This document shows positions 51,885 to 60,339 of a stretch of DNA of 64,000 nt, piece by piece; the stretch's first letter is position 1; each line of letters opens with the position of its first letter. The notes under the pieces were generated by a model, which saw only the letters and a program-made list of their open reading frames with translations, was not told the origin of the DNA and did not search any database. Source of the DNA: Streptomyces sp. NBC_01439 (GTDB lineage Bacteria > Actinomycetota > Actinomycetes > Streptomycetales > Streptomycetaceae); assembly GCF_036227605.1 (NCBI RefSeq), contig NZ_CP109487.1, positions 4,531,501 to 4,595,500 of the forward strand. The letters run 5' to 3'. Made by a program: the position numbers and the translations under genes.

Positions 51885-52535
51885 GTGCTCACCGCTCTTC
51901 TCGGCGCGACCGGCATCCTGGCGCTCCTCACCCTCGTCCCCGGCCCGGACATGGCGATCGTTACTAAACGGGCCATCACCCGGGGGCGCGGTGACGGGCT
52001 GCGCACCGTCGCCGGGATCGCCGTCGGGCTGTTGATCTGGGGCGCCCTCACCGTGGCGGGGCTCGCTGCGCTGCTCGCCGCCTCGGCCGAGGTGTACCTG
52101 GTGGTGAAACTGGCAGGTGCCGCGTATCTGTGCTGGCTCGGCGTCCGGGCCCTGCTACGGCCGGGGGCGGGGTCGGTGGAGCCCGGGGAGCGCGGGGAGC
52201 CCGGGGAGCGCAAGGAGCGCGCGCAGGTACGGCCCGGAACGGGCGGCGGCGGAGCCTGGCGGACCGGTCTGGTCGCCAACGTCCTCAATCCCAAGATCGC
52301 CGTCTTCTACACGGGGCTGCTGCCCGCCCTCGCCCCGCCCGGCCTGCGCCCGGCGGTCGGCATGGCGCTGCTGGTCCTGCTCCATGTGCTGCTGACGGTG
52401 GTCTGGCTGGGTACGTACGTGTACGTGCTGTCGCGCGCCGGGCGGTTCTTCGCGCGGCCGCGGGTCCGGCGGGCACTGGACCGGACGACGGGTGTCGTCC
52501 TGATCGGCTTCGGTGTGCGGGTGGCGACGACGTGA
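51885..52535 (+). CDS. LysE/RhtB family exporter
   Basis: This 216-residue membrane protein has about six helices. TLVPGPDMAIVTKRAITRG near residue 15-35 and VANVLNPKIAVFYTGLLPAL near 125 are signatures of LysE/RhtB amino-acid or metabolite exporters. The central loop (residues 95-115) is low complexity (ERGEPGERKERA). The GTG start follows the upstream stop by five bases. The exported compound is unknown; a nearby NTF2-fold gene might act on it. Confidence 0.85.
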   Translation: MLTALLGATGILALLTLVPGPDMAIVTKRAITRGRGDGLRTVAGIAVGLLIWGALTVAGLAALLAASAEVYLVVKLAGAAYLCWLGVRALLRPGAGSVEPGERGEPGERKERAQVRPGTGGGGAWRTGLVANVLNPKIAVFYTGLLPALAPPGLRPAVGMALLVLLHVLLTVVWLGTYVYVLSRAGRFFARPRVRRALDRTTGVVLIGFGVRVATT

Positions 52536-52559
52536 TGGTCGTTGCGCAGTGATGGTCGT

Positions 52560-52597
52560 GACGTCACGACGTCACGACGTCGTGACGTCGTGACGTC
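52560..52597. repeat. Perfect 38-bp palindrome of GTCACGAC/GTCGTGAC units
   Basis: The reverse complement of this stretch is identical over 38 bases, centred between 52578 and 52579. It is built from 8-base units (GTCACGAC twice, then GTCGTGAC twice) and lies 25 bases after the LysE-like stop. Confidence 0.85.
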
Positions 52598-52613
52598 GTG
52601 ACGGTCGTGCTCC

Positions 52614-52649
52614 TGGCTCTTAGGTATCCCCCGTCATACCTGAGAGCCA
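52614..52649. terminator. 14-bp hairpin with one G-U pair
   Basis: TGGCTCTTAGGTAT pairs with ATACCTGAGAGCCA across eight bases. It may end the LysE-like transcript or serve as an operator for the next operon, which starts 108 bases downstream. Confidence 0.55.
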
Positions 52650-52757
52650 AGTGCGAACACGGCTCCATGGCGTGACGCCGACCACGGGCCCGGATTCCTA
52701 ACTTCGGTAGCAGAGAAGAGCGTTCACGGCTCTTCCGGCAACCGAAGGAAGAGGACC

Positions 52758-53813
52758 ATGGCAACGGGGACGGGGACGGCGACGGGGGCGCAGGCAGGGG
52801 CGGGGGCGCAGGCAGGGACCTTCGGAAGGACCTGCGGGTCGGGCACGGCGCTCTCCACGGGCAGGGCGGGGTCCGGTGGTGGCCGGCTGCGCCGCGGCCT
52901 GCTGGCCGCACTGGTCGCCGCGGCCGTGGTGGTCCCTGTGTCCGCCGCGGCCTCCCCGAACGTCCCGGCTCCCGCGCCCGCCACGTTCTCCGAGGACGCC
53001 ACCCCCCACAGCCGGTACGCCGCCAACAGCGCCAACCTCGCCGAGGCGGCCCGTACCGCCGAGGACGCCGACCGCCCCGGCCGGGCGGCCAGGCTGCGCG
53101 TCATGGGGTCGGACGGAGCAGCCCGGTTCCTCACCTTCGACGGCCGCGGCAGGGGCCGCGCCGTCGAGGTGTTCGGCGAGTTGGAGAGCGCCGACCGGGT
53201 CGCCGTCCTGGTGCCCGGGTCCGATACCACCCTGGACACCTACGAGCGGTTCCGGGCCGGAGCCGTCTCCCTCCAGCAGCGCCTGCAAGCCGAGCATCCA
53301 CGCTCCGCCGTGGTCGCCTGGCTCGGGTACGACACCCCCGGAACGGTGAGCACCACCGTCCTCAGCGCCGACCGCGCCGACGCGGCCGCTGCCGAACTTG
53401 CCCCCTTCCTGCAGCGGTTGCGCAACATATCGGGACCCGGCGCCCGGCTCTCCTTGCTGTGCCACTCCTACGGCTCCGTGGTCTGCGCCCGGACGGCTAC
53501 CGGGTCCGTGGTCAGCGACATGGTGCTGTTCGGCAGCCCGGGCACCGGGGCCGGATCCGCCCGTGAGCTGCCGACCCGGGCCCGGGTCTGGGCCGGCCGG
53601 GGCAGCGGCGACTGGATAGGCAACGTCCCGCACGTGCGGTTCGGCGGGATCGGCTTCGGCACCGACCCGGTCGACCCCGCCTTCGGGGCCCGGTCCTTCA
53701 CCGCCGGCGCCGTCGGGCACAGCGACTACCTCAAGCCGGGCACCGAATCCCTCGACGGCCTGGCCTCCATCGTCCTGGGCACCACCACCTCATCGGAGGC
53801 CGACCATGGTTGA
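52758..53813 (+). CDS. Secreted alpha/beta hydrolase-like protein (DUF1023 type)
   Basis: This 351-residue protein has a repetitive Gly/Thr/Ala N-terminus, then a signal-like helix (LLAALVAAAVVVPVSAAAS, about residues 48-66). The C-terminal part is the DUF1023 alpha/beta-hydrolase: VAVLVPGSDTTLDTY, LLCHSYGSVVC with the nucleophile Ser, and a final GHSDYLKPG with His. It is probably exported and acts at the surface. AAGGAAGAGG precedes the ATG. It overlaps the acyltransferase gene by 8 bases and starts a four-gene operon. Confidence 0.75.
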   Translation: MATGTGTATGAQAGAGAQAGTFGRTCGSGTALSTGRAGSGGGRLRRGLLAALVAAAVVVPVSAAASPNVPAPAPATFSEDATPHSRYAANSANLAEAARTAEDADRPGRAARLRVMGSDGAARFLTFDGRGRGRAVEVFGELESADRVAVLVPGSDTTLDTYERFRAGAVSLQQRLQAEHPRSAVVAWLGYDTPGTVSTTVLSADRADAAAAELAPFLQRLRNISGPGARLSLLCHSYGSVVCARTATGSVVSDMVLFGSPGTGAGSARELPTRARVWAGRGSGDWIGNVPHVRFGGIGFGTDPVDPAFGARSFTAGAVGHSDYLKPGTESLDGLASIVLGTTTSSEADHG

Positions 53814-55008
53814 GTTCCGGGCCCGGTGGTCCACCCTGGCCGCGGGCATCGACGCCGCCACCCCGAACGACCGTGACCGGGCCGTGGACGCGCTGCGGGC
53901 CTTCGCGATCCTCGGCGTGGTCCTCGGCCACTGGTTGGTCACCGCGCTGACCGCACGCGACGGCGGTCTGAGCACCACCAGTCCGCTGGCCCACATGCCG
54001 TGGCTGGCCCCGGTGTCCTGGGTGTTCCAGACGCTGTCCGTCTTCTTCCTGGTGGGTGGTCATGTCGCCGCCCGTGGGTACGCGTCGGCGCGCGAGCGCG
54101 GGCTCTCGCACGGCGCGTGGGCCCGGCAGCGACTGGGGCGGCTGTTCCGTCCGGTCGCCGCGGTGCTGGTTCTCTGGACGGTCGTCGCCGCAGGGATGCT
54201 GATCGGCGGGGCGGAGTTCGCCACCGTCCGGTCGCTGGTCAAACTGGTGCTCTCCCCGCTGTGGTTCCTGCTGGTATTCGCAGCGCTCACCGCCGCGACC
54301 CCGTTCGTGGCCCGGCTCAGCCCGCTGTGGCCACTGGCCGTGGTGGCCGCCGTCGACATGTGGCGCTTCGGACTGGACGGCCCCGAGTGGATCGGTTGGG
54401 TCAATGTGGCCGCGGGTTGGCTCGTCCCCTTCACCCTGGGCGCCGCCTGGTCCCGCGGAGCGTTCGTCCGGCGCGACCAGGCGCTGCTCCTGCTCGGCGC
54501 GGGCGTCCTGGCCACGGCCGCGCTGATCCTCTGGGGCGGGTACCCGGCGTCGATGGTGGGTGTCCCCGGGGCCGCCGTATCGAACCTGAACCCGCCGACG
54601 CTGGCTGCGGCCGCCTTCGGGCTGGCCCAGTGCGGGCTGGCGCTCCTGGTGCGCGACCCGCTGGCCCGGGCCATGCGACGGCCGACGGCTTGGGCGAAGG
54701 TCGCCCTGGTGAACCTCTCCGCCATGACCGTCTTCCTGTGGCACCAGACCGCCATGATGGCCGTCACCGCCCTCGGACTGCTGGTCTCGGCCGACCTGCC
54801 CGGGCTGCACACGGTGCCCGACTCGGCCGGCTGGATAGCAGCCCGGCTGCTGTGGCTGCCGGTGTTCGCCGCCGCGCTGTCGCTCTGCTGGGCCGCGTTC
54901 CGCATCCACGAACAGGCCACCGGCCGTTCGAAGCCGTCCCGTACCGCCCGTGCTGCCGCGGTCCCCCGCCCCAGGACGGACCCCGCCGAGGAGATCAACC
55001 ATGTCTAG
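53806..55008 (+). CDS. Membrane acyltransferase (acyltransferase 3 family)
   Basis: This 400-residue protein has about ten membrane helices. RDRAVDALRAFAILGVVLGHW near residues 24-44 and the early His are the acyltransferase 3 signature; LFRPVAAVLVLWTV and FLWHQTAMM are also typical. Family members O-acetylate surface sugars or antibiotics. It starts inside the last codons of the hydrolase gene (8-base overlap) and ends 8 bases into the sensor kinase, so all four genes are one unit. The pairing suggests an envelope-modifying enzyme pair controlled by an adjacent two-component system. Confidence 0.85.
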   Translation: MVEFRARWSTLAAGIDAATPNDRDRAVDALRAFAILGVVLGHWLVTALTARDGGLSTTSPLAHMPWLAPVSWVFQTLSVFFLVGGHVAARGYASARERGLSHGAWARQRLGRLFRPVAAVLVLWTVVAAGMLIGGAEFATVRSLVKLVLSPLWFLLVFAALTAATPFVARLSPLWPLAVVAAVDMWRFGLDGPEWIGWVNVAAGWLVPFTLGAAWSRGAFVRRDQALLLLGAGVLATAALILWGGYPASMVGVPGAAVSNLNPPTLAAAAFGLAQCGLALLVRDPLARAMRRPTAWAKVALVNLSAMTVFLWHQTAMMAVTALGLLVSADLPGLHTVPDSAGWIAARLLWLPVFAAALSLCWAAFRIHEQATGRSKPSRTARAAAVPRPRTDPAEEINHV

Positions 55009-56350
55009 CGCCCGCCTTAGCCTGGACGGCGTGAACCAGCAGACCGAGCCACCTGCCGCCGACGTCCGCATCCGCCTGCCGCTCGGCCTGGCCCGGGAGT
55101 TGTTCACCCTGCGGCGGGACCCCCTGCCGAGGATGGCGCGGCCACGCTGGCTGGCATGGCTGCCGCATGCGGTCCTCTGTTACGTGGCCATTCCCTGCGG
55201 TGTCCTCACCGCGATGGTGATGAACGACCATTACGAGGTACGTGGTTCGGCCCTGGTGGTGCTGTCACTGTTGACCTCCGCGTCCGTCGTGCTCAGCATG
55301 TTCCGGCCGATCGCCGCCTGGTGGCTCGGGCTCGTCGCCTCCGGCCTGGTCGCCTGGGCCATCCACGGCCATGTCGGCCCGGGGCAGTCCTGGCCCTGGA
55401 CGCCCGCCGGGCCGTTCACGCTCGCGCCCGTGATTCTGATGGTCGCCCTGCGGGTGCCGCCCCGGGTGACCGCCTCGGTCATCGGCATCACGCTCACCCT
55501 CAACGGGCTGGCCGACATCGTCCTCAGGCCGCCGCAGAGCCAGACCATCATCGGCGGCGTGACCCTCCTCTTCGCGTTCGTGGGGATCCTCGGTTACGCC
55601 CTGCGGGCCACCCGCCTCGCCCACGGCAAACTCGCCCGGCAGGAGACCCTCACCGAGGAGGAGCGGGCCCGGCGCGCCCTGCTGGAGGAGCGCAGCCGGA
55701 TCGCCCGGGAACTGCACGACGTCGTCGCCCACCACATGTCGGTGATCTCCATCCAGGCGCAGGTCGCCCCGCACCTGGTGGAGAACCCGTCCGAGGAGCT
55801 CAAGGAGAACCTGGCCGGCATCCGGGAGAACGCGCTGGAGGCGCTGACGGAGCTGCGGCGGGTGCTGGGCGTGCTGCGGTCCGAACGGCCAGACGACCCC
55901 GCGAACCCCCATCATCCGCAGCCCACCCTCGGCGAGCTCGACGGCCTCGTGGACAACGTGCGGGGGGCCGGCCTGGACGTCACGACCGAGATCGCGGGGA
56001 TACGGCGACCGCTGACTCCGGGCGTGGAGCTCACCGCGTACCGGATCGTGCAGGAGGCGCTGAGCAACGCTCTTCGTCATGCGCCCGGTTCACGGGTGGA
56101 GGTGGGCATCGCGTACGGGCCACGTGATCTGCACCTGTGCGTCGCGAACAGCGCCCCGACCCGGCCGGCCCCGCCCTCGCCCGGTGCGGGGCACGGGCTG
56201 CTGGGGATGCGGGAGCGGGCGGGCATGCTGGGGGGCGAACTGGCCGCCGGCCCGCGCCCCGACGGGGGGTACGAGGTGAGCGCCGTACTCCCGATGGACC
56301 CGCAGGACATGCCCGCGGTCCCCGACTCCGAGACGAAGAGGGCTTCATGA
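55001..56350 (+). CDS. Sensor histidine kinase, NarL-type (HisKA_3)
   Basis: This 449-residue kinase has about six N-terminal membrane helices (residues 45-195), a HisKA_3 helix with the phospho-acceptor His239 in RIARELHDVVAHHMSVI, and the HATPase domain (RIVQEALSNALRHAPGS, then GHGLLGMRERAGMLGG). The ATG follows GAGGAG by seven bases. An in-frame GTG at 55031 is preceded by TAGCCT seven bases away, so a second leaderless start is possible. It is coupled by ATGA to its response regulator. Confidence 0.93.
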   Translation: MSSARLSLDGVNQQTEPPAADVRIRLPLGLARELFTLRRDPLPRMARPRWLAWLPHAVLCYVAIPCGVLTAMVMNDHYEVRGSALVVLSLLTSASVVLSMFRPIAAWWLGLVASGLVAWAIHGHVGPGQSWPWTPAGPFTLAPVILMVALRVPPRVTASVIGITLTLNGLADIVLRPPQSQTIIGGVTLLFAFVGILGYALRATRLAHGKLARQETLTEEERARRALLEERSRIARELHDVVAHHMSVISIQAQVAPHLVENPSEELKENLAGIRENALEALTELRRVLGVLRSERPDDPANPHHPQPTLGELDGLVDNVRGAGLDVTTEIAGIRRPLTPGVELTAYRIVQEALSNALRHAPGSRVEVGIAYGPRDLHLCVANSAPTRPAPPSPGAGHGLLGMRERAGMLGGELAAGPRPDGGYEVSAVLPMDPQDMPAVPDSETKRAS

Positions 56351-57018
56351 GCACCCCGATCAAGGTGATGATCGCCGACGACCAGATGATGGTCCGGCAG
56401 GGCTTCACCGTGCTTCTCAACGCGCAGCCCGACATAGAGGTCGTCGGGCAGGCGGTGGACGGGGCGGACGCGGTCGCGAAGGTGGCCGAGCTGGCCCCGG
56501 ACGTGGTGCTGATGGACATCCGTATGCCCGGGATGGGCGGGATCGAGGCCACGTCCGTCATCACCGCGGTACCGGACGCCGCGGTGAAGGTGCTGGTGCT
56601 GACCACCTTCGATCTCGACGAGTACGTGTACGAGGCGCTGCGGGCCGGAGCCTCCGGGTTCCTGCTCAAGGACGCGTCGGCCGACCAGCTCGCCGAGGCG
56701 GTGCGGGTGGTGGCGGCCGGCGAGGCGCTGCTCTCGCCGAACATCACGAAGCGGCTGATCACGGAGTTCTCCCGGCTGGGAGCGCCGCGCGCGCCGTCAC
56801 GGGCCCGGATCGAGGCACTGACCGAGCGGGAGACGGAGGTGCTGTCGCTGATCGCCCAGGGCCTGTCGAACGCCGAGATCTCGGAGCACCTGGTGCTGGC
56901 CGAGCAGACGGTGAAGACGCATGTGAGCCGGATCCTGGTGAAGCTGGGTCTGCGGGACCGCACGCAGGCGGCGGTGTTCGCGTACGAGACGGGTCTGATC
57001 CGCCCGACGGGCTATTGA
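56347..57018 (+). CDS. Response regulator, NarL/LuxR family
   Basis: This 223-residue regulator has a receiver domain with the phospho-acceptor Asp57 in VVLMDIRMPG, plus the acidic pair in IADDQMMVRQ. A LuxR helix-turn-helix lies at the C-terminus (LTERETEVLSLIAQGLSNAE, VKTHVSRILVKLG). It is strongly similar to the response regulator 1.5 kb downstream. It overlaps the kinase stop by ATGA. Target genes probably include the hydrolase-acyltransferase operon in which it lies. Confidence 0.95.
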   Translation: MSTPIKVMIADDQMMVRQGFTVLLNAQPDIEVVGQAVDGADAVAKVAELAPDVVLMDIRMPGMGGIEATSVITAVPDAAVKVLVLTTFDLDEYVYEALRAGASGFLLKDASADQLAEAVRVVAAGEALLSPNITKRLITEFSRLGAPRAPSRARIEALTERETEVLSLIAQGLSNAEISEHLVLAEQTVKTHVSRILVKLGLRDRTQAAVFAYETGLIRPTGY

Positions 57019-57094
57019 ACGGACCCTCGTAGTACTTGAGAGGGACCCCGGGAAATCCCCATCAGCGGCGACGCGGACGAGGGCGGTACGGACC

Positions 57095-57100
57095 TACGGT
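57095..57100 (+). promoter_or_regulatory. -10 hexamer TACGGT before the second kinase gene
   Basis: TACGGT ends seven bases before the ATG with no ribosome binding site between, so the second two-component system probably has its own leaderless promoter. Confidence 0.5.
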
Positions 57101-57107
57101 GGTGTGT

Positions 57108-58445
57108 ATGACCGAGACGACCACCGGGGGGACATCCCGGGCACCTGAGTTCCGAGTGGCATCGGAGGTGATAGCGACCCTTCGCCGGGATCTCGTCACC
57201 GATGCCTTCGCCTACCGGCCGCTGCCGCTGGCGAAGACCTCCGGGCGCTTCGTGCGCCGACTTCCCGGGGTGCTGCGCCGGTACGCGCCGTGGCGGCGGT
57301 ATGCGGCGGTGGGGTTCCTGGCCTTCTTCGTCGGAATGGTCGCGCTCAACACGCAGTCGGCGGCCTGGGGCGACCTGGGGCCGATCGCCATGGCGGTGCT
57401 GACCGCGACCCCGGTCCTGATGACACTGGTGCGGCCGGTCGGCGCTTGGTGGGCGGCCATCGCGATGACGGTGGTGACGGCCGGTATCGGGGGCGGCTAC
57501 AACTGGCCGTGGACCGAAAGCAGTTTCTTCGCGTACATCGTGGTCATGTTCCTCGTCACGCTGCGGACCGGGCCCCGGGTGGCGGCCTGGATGTGGGCGC
57601 TCACCCTCGTGCTGGGAACCGTGATCTCCGTGCTGTTCAACGGCCGCTGGGGGTCGAACCTGCCCGAAATGGCGGTGGCCTCGGCCTTCGCCCTGGTGAT
57701 TGCCAGCAGTATCCGGATACGCCGCGATGCCCGGGCCGAGGTGAGCGCGCAGCAAGAGGTTACGGCCGTCGAGCGGGACAAGCGGACGCTGCTGGAGGAG
57801 CGGACCACGATCGCGCGGGAGTTGCACGACGTGGTGGCCCACCACATGTCGGTGGTGGCGATCCAGGCGGAGGCCGCGCCGTACCGGGTGAAGAACCCGC
57901 CGCCGGAGCTGGAGGCGGCGTTCGTCACCATCCGGGAGAACGCGGTGGCGGCCCTGACGGAGCTGCGGCGGGTGTTGGGTGTGGTGCGCTCCGCGGACTA
58001 CGAGGCCCCGGACGCCCCGCAGCCGACGCTGGCCTCGCTGGAGGGGCTGCTGGCCAATGTGCGGGATGCCGGCCTGAGCGTGCAGAAGACGATCACGGGC
58101 TCGGTGCGGGAGCTGCCGCAGGGCGTGGAGCTGTCGGCGTACCGCATCGTTCAGGAGGCCCTCAGCAACACGCTGCGGCACGCGCCGGGAGCCGCAGCCG
58201 AGGTAGAGGTCTCCTATGTGCTGGGCGGCCTGGGCATACGGATCGTCAACGACCGGGCGACCGGGGACGCACGGCCCTCGCCGGGGGCCGGGCACGGAAT
58301 CACCGGCATGCGGGAGCGGGTGGCGATGCTGGAGGGTGAGATGACGGCCGGCCGGACGTCGGCGGGCGGGTATGAGGTGGCGGTGTTCATACCAGTGCCC
58401 CACCGTGCGGAGTCGGCACCGGAGCCGCGGGAGGGGACGGTATGA
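57108..58445 (+). CDS. Second NarL-type sensor histidine kinase (paralogue)
   Basis: This 445-residue kinase has a similar layout: five to six membrane helices (residues 60-205), His240 in TIARELHDVVAHHMSVV, and an ATPase domain ending GHGITGMRERVAMLEGE. Its cytoplasmic half is very similar to the first kinase, but the membrane part differs, so the two probably sense different signals. An upstream ATG (57036) is rejected because TACGGT and the family start point support 57108. It overlaps its response regulator by ATGA. Confidence 0.93.
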   Translation: MTETTTGGTSRAPEFRVASEVIATLRRDLVTDAFAYRPLPLAKTSGRFVRRLPGVLRRYAPWRRYAAVGFLAFFVGMVALNTQSAAWGDLGPIAMAVLTATPVLMTLVRPVGAWWAAIAMTVVTAGIGGGYNWPWTESSFFAYIVVMFLVTLRTGPRVAAWMWALTLVLGTVISVLFNGRWGSNLPEMAVASAFALVIASSIRIRRDARAEVSAQQEVTAVERDKRTLLEERTTIARELHDVVAHHMSVVAIQAEAAPYRVKNPPPELEAAFVTIRENAVAALTELRRVLGVVRSADYEAPDAPQPTLASLEGLLANVRDAGLSVQKTITGSVRELPQGVELSAYRIVQEALSNTLRHAPGAAAEVEVSYVLGGLGIRIVNDRATGDARPSPGAGHGITGMRERVAMLEGEMTAGRTSAGGYEVAVFIPVPHRAESAPEPREGTV

Positions 58446-59101
58446 CGATCAGGGTCCTGATCGTCGACGACCAGGCGATGGTGCGCGAGGGGTTCTCCGT
58501 TCTGCTGAACGCGATGGACGGCATCGAGGTGGTCGGCGAGGCGGTTGACGGTCGGGAGGCCATCGAGCAGGTGGCGGCGTTGCAGCCGGATGTGGTGCTG
58601 ATGGACATCCGGATGCCGCGGATGAACGGGCTGGAGGCCACGCGGGAGATCGTGGCCGCCGACACGGACGCGAAGGTGCTGGTCCTGACGACCTTCGACC
58701 TCGACGAGTACGTGTACCAGGCACTGCGGGCCGGAGCCTCCGGGTTCCTGCTCAAGGATGCGTCGGCCCGTCAGCTGGCTGACGGGGTAAGGGTGGTGGC
58801 TGCCGGGGAGGCCCTGCTGGCGCCGTCGGTGACCAAGCGGCTGATCGTGGAATTTTCGAAGATATCCCAGGCCCGCAAGCTGGCGGACCCGTCGGGTGCG
58901 GGGGAGCTGACGGAGCGGGAGACGGAGGTGCTGGTACTGATCGCGCAGGGGCTGTCCAATGCGGAGATAGCCGACCGGCTGGTCGTCGCCGAGTCCACCA
59001 TCAAGACCCATGTGAGCCGGATCCTGGTCAAGCTGGGCCTGCGGGACCGGACACAGGCGGCCGTGTACGCGTACGAGACCCGCTTGGTGACACCCGCCTG
59101 A
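58442..59101 (+). CDS. Second NarL/LuxR response regulator (paralogue)
   Basis: This 219-residue regulator has Asp55 in VVLMDIRMPRMNG and a LuxR HTH (LTERETEVLVLIAQGLSNAE). The blocks VLVLTTFDLDEYVY and LRAGASGFLLKDAS are identical in sequence to those of the first regulator. The DNA-binding helices are nearly the same too, so the two may compete for the same sites. The pair arose by duplication of a kinase-regulator unit. Confidence 0.95.
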   Translation: MTIRVLIVDDQAMVREGFSVLLNAMDGIEVVGEAVDGREAIEQVAALQPDVVLMDIRMPRMNGLEATREIVAADTDAKVLVLTTFDLDEYVYQALRAGASGFLLKDASARQLADGVRVVAAGEALLAPSVTKRLIVEFSKISQARKLADPSGAGELTERETEVLVLIAQGLSNAEIADRLVVAESTIKTHVSRILVKLGLRDRTQAAVYAYETRLVTPA

Positions 59102-59118
59102 TCGGGCGCGGCTGCGTT

Positions 59119-59124
59119 TAGGGT
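59119..59124 (+). promoter_or_regulatory. -10 hexamer TAGGGT of the P450 gene
   Basis: TAGGGT ends six bases before the ATG with no ribosome binding site between. Confidence 0.5.
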
Positions 59125-59130
59125 GCAGGG

Positions 59131-60339
59131 ATGGGTTTTGATCCGTGGGATGCCGCGTTCGTCGCCGATCCGTATCCGGCGTACAAGGAGTTGCGGGAGC
59201 AGGGGCGGGCCGTGTGGTGCGAGGCCACCGGGCAGTGGCTGGTGCCGCACTACGCGGATGTGAGTGCGCTGCTGAGGGACCGGCGGCTGGGGCGGACCTA
59301 CCTCCACCGGTTCTCACACGAGGAGTTCGGCCGCGAGGCGCCGCCGCCGGAGCACGAGCCCTTCCACGTGCTCAACGGCAACGGCCTGCTGGACCTGGAG
59401 GATCCCGCGCACGCGCGGGTGCGCAGGCTGGTGGCGAAGGCCTTCACCCCGCGGACCGTGGAGCAGCTCGTGCCCGCGGTGCAGCGGATGGCCGGGGAGT
59501 TGGTGGGGCGGCTGCGTGCGGACGGGGGCGGGGATCTACTCACCGTCGTCGCCGAGCCGCTGCCGGTGGCGGTGATCGCGGAACTGCTGGGCGTGCCCGA
59601 GGCGGACCGCACATTGCTGCGGCCCTGGTCGGCGGACATCTGCGGGATGTTCGAGCTCCGGCCCGACGAGGAGACGGCGCGGCGCGCGGTGCGGGCGAGC
59701 ATCGAGTTCAGCGCCTACCTGCGGGGGCTGATCGCCGAGCGGCGGAGCCGCCCGGGGGAGGATTTGATCTCCGGGCTGATCGCCGCCCACGATGAGGAGG
59801 GGCGGCTCAGCGAGCAGGAGATGATCTCCACCTGTGTGCTCCTGCTGAACGCCGGGCACGAGGCCACCGTCAACACGACCGTCAACGGGTGGTGGGCGCT
59901 GTTCCGCAACCCCGATCAGCTCGCCGCGCTCCGTGCGAACCGCGATCCCGAAAAGTTGTCCACAGCTGTGGACGAACTCATGCGCTACGACACTCCCCTC
60001 CAGATGTTCGAGCGCTGGGTGCTCGACGACATCCGGATCGGTGACACCGTCATCCCCCGCGGTGCCGAGGTCGCGCTGCTCTTCGGGTCTGCGAACCGGG
60101 ATCCCGCGCGCTTCGACGATCCCGACGCGCTGGACCTCGTACGGGCCGACAACCCGCACCTGACCTTCGGGGCCGGGATCCACTACTGCCTCGGCGCGCC
60201 GCTGGCGCGGCGGGAGCTGGAGGCTTCCTTCGGGGCCCTCCTGGCGGACGGAGTCCCGCCGCTGCGGCTCGTCGAGGAGCCGCAGTGGCGGGACGGGTAC
60301 GTCATTCGGGGGCTGGAGCGAATGCTGGTGGAGTTCTAG
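59131..60339 (+). CDS. Cytochrome P450
   Basis: This 402-residue P450 has the haem loop FGAGIHYCLGAPLARREL with the proximal Cys353, an I-helix LLLNAGHEATVNT (the usual acid-alcohol pair appears as E-A-T), and the ExxR motif in VDELMRYD. The meander and the C-terminal LVEEPQWRDGYVIRGL also fit bacterial class I P450s. The substrate cannot be read. There is no ferredoxin gene next to it. The gene's stop shares three bases with the converging permease stop (CTAG). Confidence 0.95.
   Translation: MGFDPWDAAFVADPYPAYKELREQGRAVWCEATGQWLVPHYADVSALLRDRRLGRTYLHRFSHEEFGREAPPPEHEPFHVLNGNGLLDLEDPAHARVRRLVAKAFTPRTVEQLVPAVQRMAGELVGRLRADGGGDLLTVVAEPLPVAVIAELLGVPEADRTLLRPWSADICGMFELRPDEETARRAVRASIEFSAYLRGLIAERRSRPGEDLISGLIAAHDEEGRLSEQEMISTCVLLLNAGHEATVNTTVNGWWALFRNPDQLAALRANRDPEKLSTAVDELMRYDTPLQMFERWVLDDIRIGDTVIPRGAEVALLFGSANRDPARFDDPDALDLVRADNPHLTFGAGIHYCLGAPLARRELEASFGALLADGVPPLRLVEEPQWRDGYVIRGLERMLVEF
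59956..59975. promoter_or_regulatory. Inverted pair of DnaA-box-like 9-mers inside the P450 gene
   Basis: TTGTCCACA (59956-59964) is an exact Streptomyces DnaA box. Two bases later TGTGGACGA (59967-59975) is a near-exact box in the opposite orientation. Confidence 0.4.
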
